NCBI RefSeq assembly: GCF_014652915.1
Contig: NZ_BMZS01000002.1
Location: 478,590 to 542,589, forward strand
DNA: 64,000 nucleotides
Source of the DNA: Thalassobaculum fulvum
Lineage (GTDB): Bacteria > Pseudomonadota > Alphaproteobacteria > Thalassobaculales > Thalassobaculaceae
Reading direction: 5' to 3'
Shown piece by piece: positions 21,089-28,773 of this stretch. The stretch's first letter is position 1, and the number at the start of each line of letters is the position of its first letter. The translations under genes and the position numbers were made by a program. The notes below the pieces were generated by a model. The model searched no databases. It worked only from the letters and a program-made list of their open reading frames with translations, and was not told the DNA's origin.

Positions 21089-21574
21089 TCACTGCTTCGC
21101 CATCGTCCGGTGGGCCAGGCCGCGCCGGCAGCGCTCCTGCTCGGCGGCCGGCAGATCGGCCGGGATCAGCGCCGTTCCCAGCACCGCCATGCTGCCGACG
21201 TCGACGCTGGGATACAGGTAGACCTCGATCCGGCAGCCGCCGTGACCGTAGATCCAGACCTTGCCCGGCGGCTGCTGCCGGACCGCGTCCGGATCGCCGA
21301 TCAGCGCCAGCACGGCCGATTCGGTCGCCCCGCCCAGCCGGTCGAGGTCGAACGGCTCGCCCGCCGGTCGCCCCTCGCGCGGAACCGGACGCGGAACCGG
21401 GCGCGGAACCGGGAACCGGGACCGGTCAGCGCCGGCCGCAGCCGGCCTCGGGGTCGGCAGCGGCAAGGCAGTCGCCGACCGCTCCACCGGCCGCGACGAG
21501 GTCGGCGGAGCCGCCGTCGAGCAGGCCGCGGTGGCGATCGCCACGGTCAAGGCGAGCAACTGGCGCATGGCCAT
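21089..21574 (-). CDS. SmpA/OmlA-like small lipoprotein with PVPR repeats
   Basis: About 161 residues. A lipoprotein signal (RQLLALTVAIATAACSTA, lipobox ending in C) is followed by a low-complexity Pro/Arg stretch, including three copies of PVPR, and a C-terminal domain of ~80 residues with GGATESAVLALIGDPDAVRQ and KVWIYGHGGCRIEVYLYP that resembles the SmpA/BamE fold. Start ATG 21574 has GGGAG upstream; a second ATG two codons later is possible. It is the first gene of the operon with the two-component pair, 10 bp before the response regulator. Whether it assists the kinase or outer-membrane assembly is unknown. Confidence 0.7.
   Translation of the reverse strand: MAMRQLLALTVAIATAACSTAAPPTSSRPVERSATALPLPTPRPAAAGADRSRFPVPRPVPRPVPREGRPAGEPFDLDRLGGATESAVLALIGDPDAVRQQPPGKVWIYGHGGCRIEVYLYPSVDVGSMAVLGTALIPADLPAAEQERCRRGLAHRTMAKQ
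21379..21414. repeat. 12-bp tandem repeat inside the lipoprotein gene
   Basis: Three near-identical 12-bp units (GCGGAACCGGAC, GCGGAACCGGGC, GCGGAACCGGGA) in a row, then a half unit. They encode the P-V-P-R repeats in the linker between lipid anchor and folded domain. Copy number could vary between strains and change linker length without a frameshift. Confidence 0.75.
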
Positions 21575-21685
21575 CTCATCTCCCGGCGGCAGGGCCGAGT
21601 CAACGACCGCTGACAGGTCCTCGCCCCTTGCCAAGGTCCGGCCCGGCCGCTTTCATGACGGCGTCCAGAATTCCGGAGTAGCCCC

Positions 21686-22843
21686 ATGACATCCACCCTC
21701 CCGCTGCTCTTCGAGCCGCTCACCATCGCGTCCGTCACCCTGCCCAACCGCATCGTGATCTCCCCGATGGACCAGTATTCCGCGGTCGACGGCATCCCCG
21801 GCACCTATCATCTGGTGCATTACGGGAAATTCGCCATGGGCGGCGCCGGCACCGTCATCGTCGAGGCGACCGGCATCTCCGAGGAGGGCCGGATCACCAA
21901 CGGCTGCCCCGGGCTCTACAACGCCGATCAGGTCGCGGCGTTCCGGCCGATCACCGACTTCATCAAGCAGCAGCGCTCGGTCCCGGCGGTGCAGATCGGC
22001 CATGGCGGCCGCAAGGCCAGCACCCAGCGGCCGTGGGAAGGCGGCGGCCCGGTCGGCGCAGCGGAGATCGCCAAGGGCGACCGGCTCTGGAAGCCGCTCG
22101 GCCCGTCGGAGAACGCGCTGGCCGAGGGCTGGCTGCTGCCGAAGATGATGGACGACGCCGACCTGAAGAAGACCCGGCAGGACTTCGCCGACGCCGCCGA
22201 GCGCGCGCTGGAGGCCGGCTTCGAGGTCGTCGAGATCCACATGGCGCACGGCTATCTGCTGCAGTCGTTCCTGTCGCCGCTGTCCAACAAGCGCAACGAC
22301 AGTTACGGCGGCGACCGGCAGGGACGCATGCGGTTCCCGCTCGAGGTCGCCGAGGCGGTCCGGGCGGTCTGGCCGAAGGACAAGCCGCTGTTCGTGCGCA
22401 TCTCCTCGGTCGACGGTATCGACGGCGGCTGGGAGATCGACGACAGCGTGGCGCTGGCCCACGAGCTGAAGGCGCGCGGCGTCGACGTCATCGACTGCTC
22501 GTCCGGCGGCAACAGCCCGAAGGGCGCCACCAATGCCAACCTGACGCGCGGCCCCGGCTTCCAGGTGCCGTTCGCCGAGCGGATCAAGCACGAGGTCGGG
22601 ATCAAGACCATGGCGGTCGGCCTGATCCGCGAGCCGGACTTCGCCGAGCAGATCCTGCAGGACGGCCGCGCCGACCTGATCGCCATCGGGCGGCAGGCCC
22701 TGGTCGACCCGTTCTGGGCGCTGCACGCCGCCCAGCACTTCGACATCGACCCGGACTTCGAGAAGTGGCCGCACCAGTACGCCTGGTGGCTCGAGAAGTG
22801 GGACAAGGGCCTGCGCCGGGCACGCGAGCAGGCCGCGGAGTAG
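21686..22843 (+). CDS. NADH:flavin oxidoreductase, Old Yellow Enzyme family
   Basis: A 385-residue FMN-dependent TIM-barrel ene-reductase. Family marks in order: LFEPLTIASVTLPNRIVISPM at the N-terminus (FMN contacts), QIGHGGRKA, the substrate-binding pair in EIHMAHGYLLQSFLSP followed by RNDSYGG, and the C-terminal FMN phosphate site with GLIREP and DLIAIGRQALVDP. It belongs to the YqjM/XenA-like branch and carries an unusual ~20-residue C-terminal stretch rich in Trp and Lys. It is monocistronic, converging on recQ across a palindromic repeat. The likely substrates are enones or related electrophiles; the physiological one cannot be read. Confidence 0.92.
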   Translation: MTSTLPLLFEPLTIASVTLPNRIVISPMDQYSAVDGIPGTYHLVHYGKFAMGGAGTVIVEATGISEEGRITNGCPGLYNADQVAAFRPITDFIKQQRSVPAVQIGHGGRKASTQRPWEGGGPVGAAEIAKGDRLWKPLGPSENALAEGWLLPKMMDDADLKKTRQDFADAAERALEAGFEVVEIHMAHGYLLQSFLSPLSNKRNDSYGGDRQGRMRFPLEVAEAVRAVWPKDKPLFVRISSVDGIDGGWEIDDSVALAHELKARGVDVIDCSSGGNSPKGATNANLTRGPGFQVPFAERIKHEVGIKTMAVGLIREPDFAEQILQDGRADLIAIGRQALVDPFWALHAAQHFDIDPDFEKWPHQYAWWLEKWDKGLRRAREQAAE

Positions 22844-22848
22844 CGGGG

Positions 22849-22980
22849 CGCCCGTCGCTCCGTGGCATGGGTCCCGGATCCGCCCCGCCTGCGGCGGACC
22901 GGTCCGGGATGAGGCCATTGAAGCCACAAACACCCTCATCCCGGACGCGCTCGGCGCGATCCGGGACCCCGCAGAGACGT
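22849..22980. repeat. Intergenic palindromic repeat, copy A
   Basis: Begins 6 bp after the OYE stop with CGCCCGTCGCTCCGTG, the same 16-bp edge as copies B and D. An outer arm GGGTCCCGGATC (22870-22881) pairs with GATCCGGGACCC at 22958-22969, and an inner perfect 13-bp arm pairs 22902-22914 with 22934-22946. The right edge GCAGAGACG mirrors the left. It lies between convergent genes and contains no open frame. Confidence 0.75.
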
Positions 22981-22984
22981 ACCG

Positions 22985-24838
22985 CTACCCCGCGGCGATC
23001 GCCTCGAGGAAGCGCGGGCCGAACTTGGTCAGCTTGGCGGCGCCGACGCCGTGGACGCTCGACATGGCGTCGAGGTCGCGCGGCCGGCGCTCGGCCAGCT
23101 CGATCAGCGTGCGGTCGTGGAACACCGTGTACGCGGGAATGCCGAGTTCCTGGGCGATCGCCAGTCGCAGCGCCTTCAGCCGCGACAGCAGGCCGGCGTT
23201 CTCCGGCGAGGCGCTCGGTGCCGCGGCGCCGTCGCCGCGCCGGCGCCTGGTCTTGGCGGCCGACGGTCGCCGCAGGCCGACCGTCTCCTCGCCCTTGAGC
23301 ACGGCGCGGCCGCGCGGCCCCAGCTGCAGCGCCCCGTATCCGGTGGTATCGATGTCGACCACGCCGGTCGCCACCAACTGCCGGACCACCGAGCGCCAGC
23401 CGTTCTTGTCGAACTCGCTCCCAACCCCGAAGGTCGGCAGGGAATCGTGGCCGTACTGCTCGATGGCGTCGTTCATGTGGCCGGTCAGCACGTCGATGAT
23501 GTGCCCCGACCCGAACCGCGAGCCGGTCCGCAGGATCGCCGACAGCACCTTCTGGGCCGGCACCGTGCCGTCCAGCACCTCCGGCGGCTCCAGGCAGACG
23601 TCGCAGTTGCCGCAGGGCTTCTCCAGCTCCTCGCCGAAGGTCCGCAGCAGGGCGCGGCGCCGGCACTCGGTGGTCTCGCACACGCCGAGCAGGGCGTTGA
23701 GGCGCTGGTGCTCGACCCGGCGCTGCTCCTCCGGCGCGTCCGATTCGTCGATGAACCGGCGGCGCTGACGGATGTCCGCCAAGCCGTACAGCATGGTCAC
23801 CGTCGACGGCAGGCCGTCGCGGCCGGCGCGCCCGATCTCCTGGTAGTAGGCTTCGACCGAGCTCGGCAGGTCGACATGGACCACGAACCGAACGTCCGGC
23901 TTGTCGATGCCCATGCCGAACGCGATGGTCGCGACCATCACGATGCCGTCCTCGCTGACGAACCGGTCCTGGTTCTCCGCCCGCACCTCCGCCGGCATGC
24001 CGGCGTGATACGGCAGCGCGGTGTAGCCCTGGCGGACCAGGTCGGCGGCGGTCTCCTCGACCGACTTGCGCGACAGCCGGTAGACGATGCCGCTCTGGCC
24101 CCGGTGGTCGTCGAGGATCGCCAGGACCTGGCGCAGCGGGTCGCGCTTCTCGGCAATCCGGATGGTCAGGTTCGGCCGGTCGAAGCCGAACACGAACTCG
24201 GCGGCGTCGCCGCCGCACAGGATCTCGACGATGTCGCGCCGGGTCGGGGCGTCGGCGGTCGCGGTGAACGCCGCCACCGGCACGCCGGGGAAGCGGGCCC
24301 GCAGCTTCGGCAGGGCCAGGTATTCGGGCCGGAACGCGTGACCCCAGCGGCTGATGCAGTGCGCCTCGTCGACCACGATCCGCGACAGCCTGATCCGCGA
24401 CAGCCCGTCCATCACGCCGTCGAGCATCAGCCGCTCCGGTGCCGCGTACAGCAGCCGCAGCCGGCCGGCCATGGCGTCGCGCCAGGTCTCGGCGTTGTCC
24501 TCTCGGCTGCGCCCGGAATGCAGCGCCCCGGCGGCCACGCCCTGCAGCCGCAGGCCGCGGACCTGGTCGTCCATCAGCGCGATCAGCGGCGAGACCACCA
24601 CGGTCAGGCCGTCGTCGATCACCGCCGGCAGCTGGAAGCACAGCGACTTGCCCGCACCGGTCGGCATCACCGCCAGGGTGTCGCGGCCGGCCAGCAGGCT
24701 GGCCACCACCGCCTCCTGGCCGGGACGGAAGTCCTGGAAGCCGAATACCTCGGCAAGTGCAGCCCGCGCCCCGGCCAGCATCGTAGCGGCCGGGGCGAGC
24801 GGGTCGGGATGACGGTCGACGGGATCCGGGAGCGACAT
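22985..24838 (-). CDS. recQ: ATP-dependent DNA helicase RecQ
   Basis: A 3'-5' DNA helicase of 617 residues. Helicase motifs are complete: motif 0 FGFQDFRPGQEAVV, motif I PTGAGKS, motif II DEAH in VVDEAHCISRWGH, motif III AFTATAD, and motif VI QEIGRAGRDG. The zinc-binding RQC region has CETTECRRR then CGNCDVC, and a C-terminal HRDC domain follows a basic Ala-rich linker. ATG 24838 is the family-like start (MSLPDPVDRHP). The GNAT gene 53 bp upstream may share its transcript. Length is normal for bacterial RecQ. Confidence 0.95.
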   Translation of the reverse strand: MSLPDPVDRHPDPLAPAATMLAGARAALAEVFGFQDFRPGQEAVVASLLAGRDTLAVMPTGAGKSLCFQLPAVIDDGLTVVVSPLIALMDDQVRGLRLQGVAAGALHSGRSREDNAETWRDAMAGRLRLLYAAPERLMLDGVMDGLSRIRLSRIVVDEAHCISRWGHAFRPEYLALPKLRARFPGVPVAAFTATADAPTRRDIVEILCGGDAAEFVFGFDRPNLTIRIAEKRDPLRQVLAILDDHRGQSGIVYRLSRKSVEETAADLVRQGYTALPYHAGMPAEVRAENQDRFVSEDGIVMVATIAFGMGIDKPDVRFVVHVDLPSSVEAYYQEIGRAGRDGLPSTVTMLYGLADIRQRRRFIDESDAPEEQRRVEHQRLNALLGVCETTECRRRALLRTFGEELEKPCGNCDVCLEPPEVLDGTVPAQKVLSAILRTGSRFGSGHIIDVLTGHMNDAIEQYGHDSLPTFGVGSEFDKNGWRSVVRQLVATGVVDIDTTGYGALQLGPRGRAVLKGEETVGLRRPSAAKTRRRRGDGAAAPSASPENAGLLSRLKALRLAIAQELGIPAYTVFHDRTLIELAERRPRDLDAMSSVHGVGAAKLTKFGPRFLEAIAAG

Positions 24839-24891
24839 GCCCCGTGGATAGCACCACCGGGCCGCCGGGTCACCCGGCGGCCACGCCCCGG

Positions 24892-25566
24892 CTACAGCGG
24901 GCGCACCATCAGCAGGACTCGGCCTTCCAGCGAATGGCCGGGATGCGGCTCGATGGGACGCGAATCGATCTGGCGGAAACCGTTGCGCTCGTACAGGCGG
25001 ACGGCCGCCCGGTTGCCGCTGAACACCTGGTGGGCCAGCCGCGTGCAGCCGAGCGCCGTCGCCCGGCTGGCCGCGGCCTGCAGCAGGCGGGTGCCGATGC
25101 CGAGGTCCCGGAACCGCTCGAACACCGCCAGGGCGTTGATGTAGAACGCCCCCGGCACCCGGTACTCGAGCTCGACGATCGGCCGCAGCGGCGACGGCAC
25201 GGCCGCCAGGGCGGCCCAGTTCCGCCCAGTCGGCTGGTCGACGCGGAAGCCGAGCATCATGCCGGCCACCTCGCCGTCGTGCTCGGCCAGGATCGCGTTG
25301 CGATAGGAGAACATGCTGTCCGGACGGGCCGCGCGCTCCGCCCCGACGGACAGCGGGTCGCGGCCGTCCTCGGCCTCCTCGCGCCACACCCAGATCGGGA
25401 TGCCCTCGCCGGCGATCGCGATCAGTTCGGCAATCGCCCGGGCATCCTCGACGGTCGCGCAGCGCAGGCGGGTGCGGCTGGCGAACGGCATCGGTCGAGG
25501 CCGAGGCGTCGTCTGATCGGGAACCGTCGAAAGGCGCTGCGCGGCCTGCGTAACCACGGCACTCAC
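24892..25566 (-). CDS. GNAT-family N-acetyltransferase
   Basis: Up to 224 residues. The GNAT fold is seen from RLRCATVEDARAIAELI at the N-terminus through the acetyl-CoA pyrophosphate loop RFRDLGIGTRLLQAA (R/Q-x-x-G-x-G) to the C-terminal VRLYERNGFRQIDSRPI. The GTG at 25566 follows a G-rich stretch, but an ATG 25 codons later (25491, MPFASRTRL) lies right before the domain and may be the real start. Immediately upstream is the TetR gene promoter on the opposite strand, so the two are divergent and may be co-controlled. The acetylated substrate is unknown. Confidence 0.85.
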   Translation of the reverse strand: MSAVVTQAAQRLSTVPDQTTPRPRPMPFASRTRLRCATVEDARAIAELIAIAGEGIPIWVWREEAEDGRDPLSVGAERAARPDSMFSYRNAILAEHDGEVAGMMLGFRVDQPTGRNWAALAAVPSPLRPIVELEYRVPGAFYINALAVFERFRDLGIGTRLLQAAASRATALGCTRLAHQVFSGNRAAVRLYERNGFRQIDSRPIEPHPGHSLEGRVLLMVRPL

Positions 25567-25580
25567 CCCGGGGCATTTTG

Positions 25581-25646
25581 AACTGGGTGGTCGGTATAAA
25601 AATTCCGTGACGGGGCGTCAATCAAATTTAAACTAACTGGTCGGTA
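25581..25646. promoter_or_regulatory. Paired direct repeats, candidate TetR operator
   Basis: AACTGGGTGGTCGGTA (25581-25596) and AACTAACTGGTCGGTA (25631-25646) share 13 of 16 bases and start exactly 50 bp apart, about five helical turns. They flank an AT-rich core between the GNAT gene (leftward) and the TetR gene (rightward). The GGTCGGTA element resembles TetR-type half-sites, so autoregulation and control of the GNAT gene are likely. Confidence 0.55.
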
Positions 25647-25702
25647 AGAGGCGGCCCAGCGCAACCGGGGCGGGCCCCGGCCGACCGACGGGAGAGGACC
25701 TG

Positions 25703-26341
25703 GTGGCACGCAACGGCGAGAAGACGCACAAGGCGATCATGGACGCGGCCGAGGAGCTGATCATGGCGCAGGGCTATTCGGCCACCGCCATCGACCAGAT
25801 CATCGCCCGGGCCGGCATCACCAAGGGCACGTTCTTCTACCATTTCCCGACCAAGGTCGACCTGGCCCATGAGCTGGCCGAGCGCTACGCCCGCCGCGAC
25901 ACCCGGCAGCTGGCCGGCAAGATGGAAGCCGCCGAGCAGGCGACGCCGGACCCGGCACTCCAGCTCCTGCTGTTCCTGGAGCAGTTCATCGACATCGCCG
26001 AGCAGTGGACGACCCCCTACCCCGGCTGCCTGTTCGCGTCGTTCTGCTACGAGGCCGGCCTATTCGAGGACCGGACCACGGAGGTCATGCGCGACTCGAT
26101 GCTGGTCTGGCGCACCCGGATCGCCGACAAGCTGCGCGCGGCGGCGGCTAGGTCCGAGCCGCGCCTGCCGGTCGACGCCGACAGCCTGGCCGACGCGGTC
26201 ACCGTGGTGTTCGAGGGCGCGTTCATCGTCTCGCGCACCCTCGACGACGCCCGGATCGTCGCCCAGCAGCTCCGCCACCTGCAGAACTACCTGCGCCTGC
26301 TTTTCGGGCTGGAAGCCGCGGCGATCGAGCGGGCGGCTTGA
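25703..26341 (+). CDS. TetR/AcrR-family transcriptional regulator
   Basis: A 212-residue repressor-type protein. The N-terminal helix-turn-helix is classical (THKAIMDAAEELIMAQGYSA, then TAIDQIIARAGITKGTFFYHF), and the C-terminal ligand domain begins around LQLLLFLEQFID. The GTG at 25703 has a GGAGAGGA site about 4 bp upstream. It is divergent from the GNAT gene across paired direct repeats and is followed by a palindromic repeat and then a convergent gene, so it is monocistronic. The effector is unknown; resemblance of the C-terminal domain to the TetR_C subgroup near NemR-like regulators is weak. Confidence 0.9.
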   Translation: MARNGEKTHKAIMDAAEELIMAQGYSATAIDQIIARAGITKGTFFYHFPTKVDLAHELAERYARRDTRQLAGKMEAAEQATPDPALQLLLFLEQFIDIAEQWTTPYPGCLFASFCYEAGLFEDRTTEVMRDSMLVWRTRIADKLRAAAARSEPRLPVDADSLADAVTVVFEGAFIVSRTLDDARIVAQQLRHLQNYLRLLFGLEAAAIERAA

Positions 26342-26356
26342 GCGCCGTCCGGCGAA

Positions 26357-26518
26357 CGCCCGTCGCTCCGTGGGTTCCGGCTCGGCCGCGCCAGGGCGGC
26401 GCGTCCATCCGGAATGACGTCAAAGAGGGGGTAGCGGCGCCTCCCTCTCCCTGACGTCATTCCGGACCGGATCGCCACCAAAGGCGAGACGGAGCCGGAA
26501 CCCACGCAGCGACGAGCG
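26357..26518. repeat. Intergenic palindromic repeat, copy B (best preserved)
   Basis: A 162-bp near-symmetrical element. The left 27 bp (26357-26383, CGCCCGTCGCTCCGTGGG then TTCCGGCTC) is matched by its reverse complement at 26492-26518 with few mismatches. An inner arm TCCGGAATGACGTCA (26408-26422) pairs perfectly with 26452-26466. It starts 16 bp after the tetR stop and ends 7 bp before the convergent gene's stop. No coding potential. Confidence 0.8.
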
Positions 26519-26525
26519 CTCGCCC

Positions 26526-28697
26526 TTACACCCCCGCGAACCGCCGGACCACGTTCTCCAGGATGCGCGACACCGGGTTGTCGTAGCCGTCGTGCGAGAG
26601 GCTGCCGCAGAAGGTGATCGAGCCGACGCTGAACAGCGCCCCGCCGGACGGCAGGTCGGCGTAGATCATGTCGGCCCGCACCAACCGGTCGCGCGGCTCG
26701 CCGTTCAGCGTGTTGACGTGGCTCAGCAGGTCCTCGAACACCGGGATGAAGCTCGGCCCGTGGCCCTCGGACGACGCCAGCACCACGGTGCCCGGCGGGG
26801 TGCCGAGCGTCGGATCGGCGCGGTCCAGCTCGAAGCCGGCGGCACCGCCGCCCGACAGCCCGAAATCGCCGATGACCTGCTCCGGCACGCCCTCGAAGAT
26901 CCAGGAGACCTTCGGATCGTCGGCGGCCGGCAGCCGACGGTACCAGCCGCCCTCGAACAGGCCCTGCGACGAGAACCCGACGCCGGCGAGCCGCTGCGGC
27001 GGCCGGGCGTTGCGCCGCCACAGCCCGCCGAGCCCGCCGTCGAGCTGGTTGTAGTACTCGCCGGTCTCGGCCGCCCAGGCCCGGATGCCGGTCTCGGCGC
27101 GGCGCACCTCGATCACCCCCGGCAGGTCCGGGTTGCGGGCGATCCGCCAGTAGAAGCCGTTGCCGCCGAGGTAGCACAGCCGGCCGCCGCCGCGGGTGTA
27201 GCCCTCGAGCGCGTCCAGGGTGCCCGGGGTGTGGTACTCCGGGTGCGAGCCGGTCAGGACCACCGAATACGGCCGCAGGATCTCGGCGCCGCCCTCGTCG
27301 ATGTCCTCGTCGGTCAGCACGTCGTAGGCGATGCCCTTGGCCTCCAGCCAGTCGGTCACGTGGCTGTCGGCCGGGAAGTGACGCAGGCCGGAGCCGCGGG
27401 CGTCGTTGAAGGTCAGGAAGCCGGGCCGCATGGTCAGGATCGGCCTGAGCCGCGACGACAGCGCCACGCCGGAGCCGTCGGGGTGCCGGTTGTAGGTCGA
27501 GTGGGCGTAGTCGTGGTGGTCGTCGGGATTGTGCGGATAGGCGCCCCAGTCGCGGATGCGGGCCCGGAACGCGTCGTCCAGGTTGCCGCGCTGATGGTTG
27601 GCATAGGCCTGGAAGGTGTAGGTCGAGCCGATGAACAGCACCTTGGCCGTCGGCGCGCCGGGCGCCGGCGTGACGTAGAACGGGATGATGTCCTCGTGCC
27701 CGGCACAGCGCAGCCGGGCGCCGTAGACCCCCGACGGCATGCCCTCCGGCACGGTGAAGGTGAAGCCGGTCTCCCAGCCGCAGTCGTACAGGTCGTCGCT
27801 GTGGAAGTGGATCGCCGCGTACTCGTCCGGCGCGTGCCGCCAGCACATCTCGCGGCCGGTCCAGCGCGCGCCGGTGACGCCGCGGGTCGGCAGGTTGACC
27901 AGAGCGCCGTGATAGAAGCCGGGACCGATGTCCTCGACCCGGACACCGTCGATCCCGCGCCCGAGATCCCAGGCGGCGAGCACGGTGCCGGCCGGGGCGC
28001 CGTCCGCGTCGAGGGTGCCGGCGACCAGCATCGGCGCCTCGAGCTTGCCGTCGTAGTGGCGGACGGCAGGCACCTCGCTCCCGGGGGCGGCGGCCAGCAT
28101 CACGCCCGGGCCGGGGCGTTCCGGCAGCCGGAGGGTCGCGGTCGCGGAGGCCGCCTGCAGCCCCAGTCGCACAGGGTCGAGCGGCACCTGGGCGACCCGC
28201 ACGATGCCGGCGCGGGAATCGATGGTGGCCTCGATGCGGTACCAGGCGCGGGCGACCAGCGGCTCGCCGGTCGCGACCGTGCCGGACGGATCGGACGAAA
28301 CCCGCAACGCCGCCCCGCGCGGCCCGACCTCAAGGCCGACACCTTCGCCGCCGTCCGGGTCGCCCACCGTCAGTATCGCCTGCGGCCCGCGATCGGGCAG
28401 GGTCGGCCAGACCAGGGCCGACAAGGTCAGCACCGGCACGTCCACCAGCTCGGCCGGCGTGTCGATCCGGCCGTAGGAGCCGAGGTGCACCGGCTGGGCG
28501 CGCGACGGGAACCGGCCGCCGAACGGGACGTCGACCGGCAGAAGCTTCAGGCCCGGCCCGGCCGGGTTCGGGTCGGCGCAGCGGATACGCACGAGATCGG
28601 CGGTGTAGTCTTCGCCGAGCGTGCTGCTGACGTTGAACGAAAGCGTCCCGCCCGGCGCTGCCGAGAGCCGGTCGACGTAACCCGTGAGCGCGAGCAT
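26526..28697 (-). CDS. N,N-dimethylformamidase large-subunit-like protein
   Basis: A 723-residue cytoplasmic protein of the dimethylformamidase beta-subunit family. It has an N-terminal beta-rich and laminin-G-like half (about residues 1-230, GYVDRLSAAPGGTLSFNVSS) and a C-terminal catalytic-type domain containing FIGSTYTFQAYANHQ, the Asp/His-rich DDHHDYAHSTYN, and GGGRLCYLGGNGFYWR. In characterised dimethylformamidase the large subunit binds a mononuclear iron through two Tyr and one Glu; candidate Tyr and Glu residues are present, but I cannot align them securely. No small-subunit gene is adjacent. ATG 28697 is chosen because GGGGGAA precedes it; ATG 28709 has no ribosome site. Confidence 0.82.
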   Translation of the reverse strand: MLALTGYVDRLSAAPGGTLSFNVSSTLGEDYTADLVRIRCADPNPAGPGLKLLPVDVPFGGRFPSRAQPVHLGSYGRIDTPAELVDVPVLTLSALVWPTLPDRGPQAILTVGDPDGGEGVGLEVGPRGAALRVSSDPSGTVATGEPLVARAWYRIEATIDSRAGIVRVAQVPLDPVRLGLQAASATATLRLPERPGPGVMLAAAPGSEVPAVRHYDGKLEAPMLVAGTLDADGAPAGTVLAAWDLGRGIDGVRVEDIGPGFYHGALVNLPTRGVTGARWTGREMCWRHAPDEYAAIHFHSDDLYDCGWETGFTFTVPEGMPSGVYGARLRCAGHEDIIPFYVTPAPGAPTAKVLFIGSTYTFQAYANHQRGNLDDAFRARIRDWGAYPHNPDDHHDYAHSTYNRHPDGSGVALSSRLRPILTMRPGFLTFNDARGSGLRHFPADSHVTDWLEAKGIAYDVLTDEDIDEGGAEILRPYSVVLTGSHPEYHTPGTLDALEGYTRGGGRLCYLGGNGFYWRIARNPDLPGVIEVRRAETGIRAWAAETGEYYNQLDGGLGGLWRRNARPPQRLAGVGFSSQGLFEGGWYRRLPAADDPKVSWIFEGVPEQVIGDFGLSGGGAAGFELDRADPTLGTPPGTVVLASSEGHGPSFIPVFEDLLSHVNTLNGEPRDRLVRADMIYADLPSGGALFSVGSITFCGSLSHDGYDNPVSRILENVVRRFAGV

Positions 28698-28773
28698 GCT
28701 TTCCCCCATGGCGAACGATCGCCGTATGGTGGGCGGCTTCCCGGTCCGAGGGAAGAGGGCTCGGGTCGGATCC

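Noticed and set aside
24839-25621. Fusion of recQ with an N-terminal 260-residue extension
   Set aside because: The extension is antisense-like sequence in the wrong frame of the GNAT gene; recQ has a normal start at 24838.
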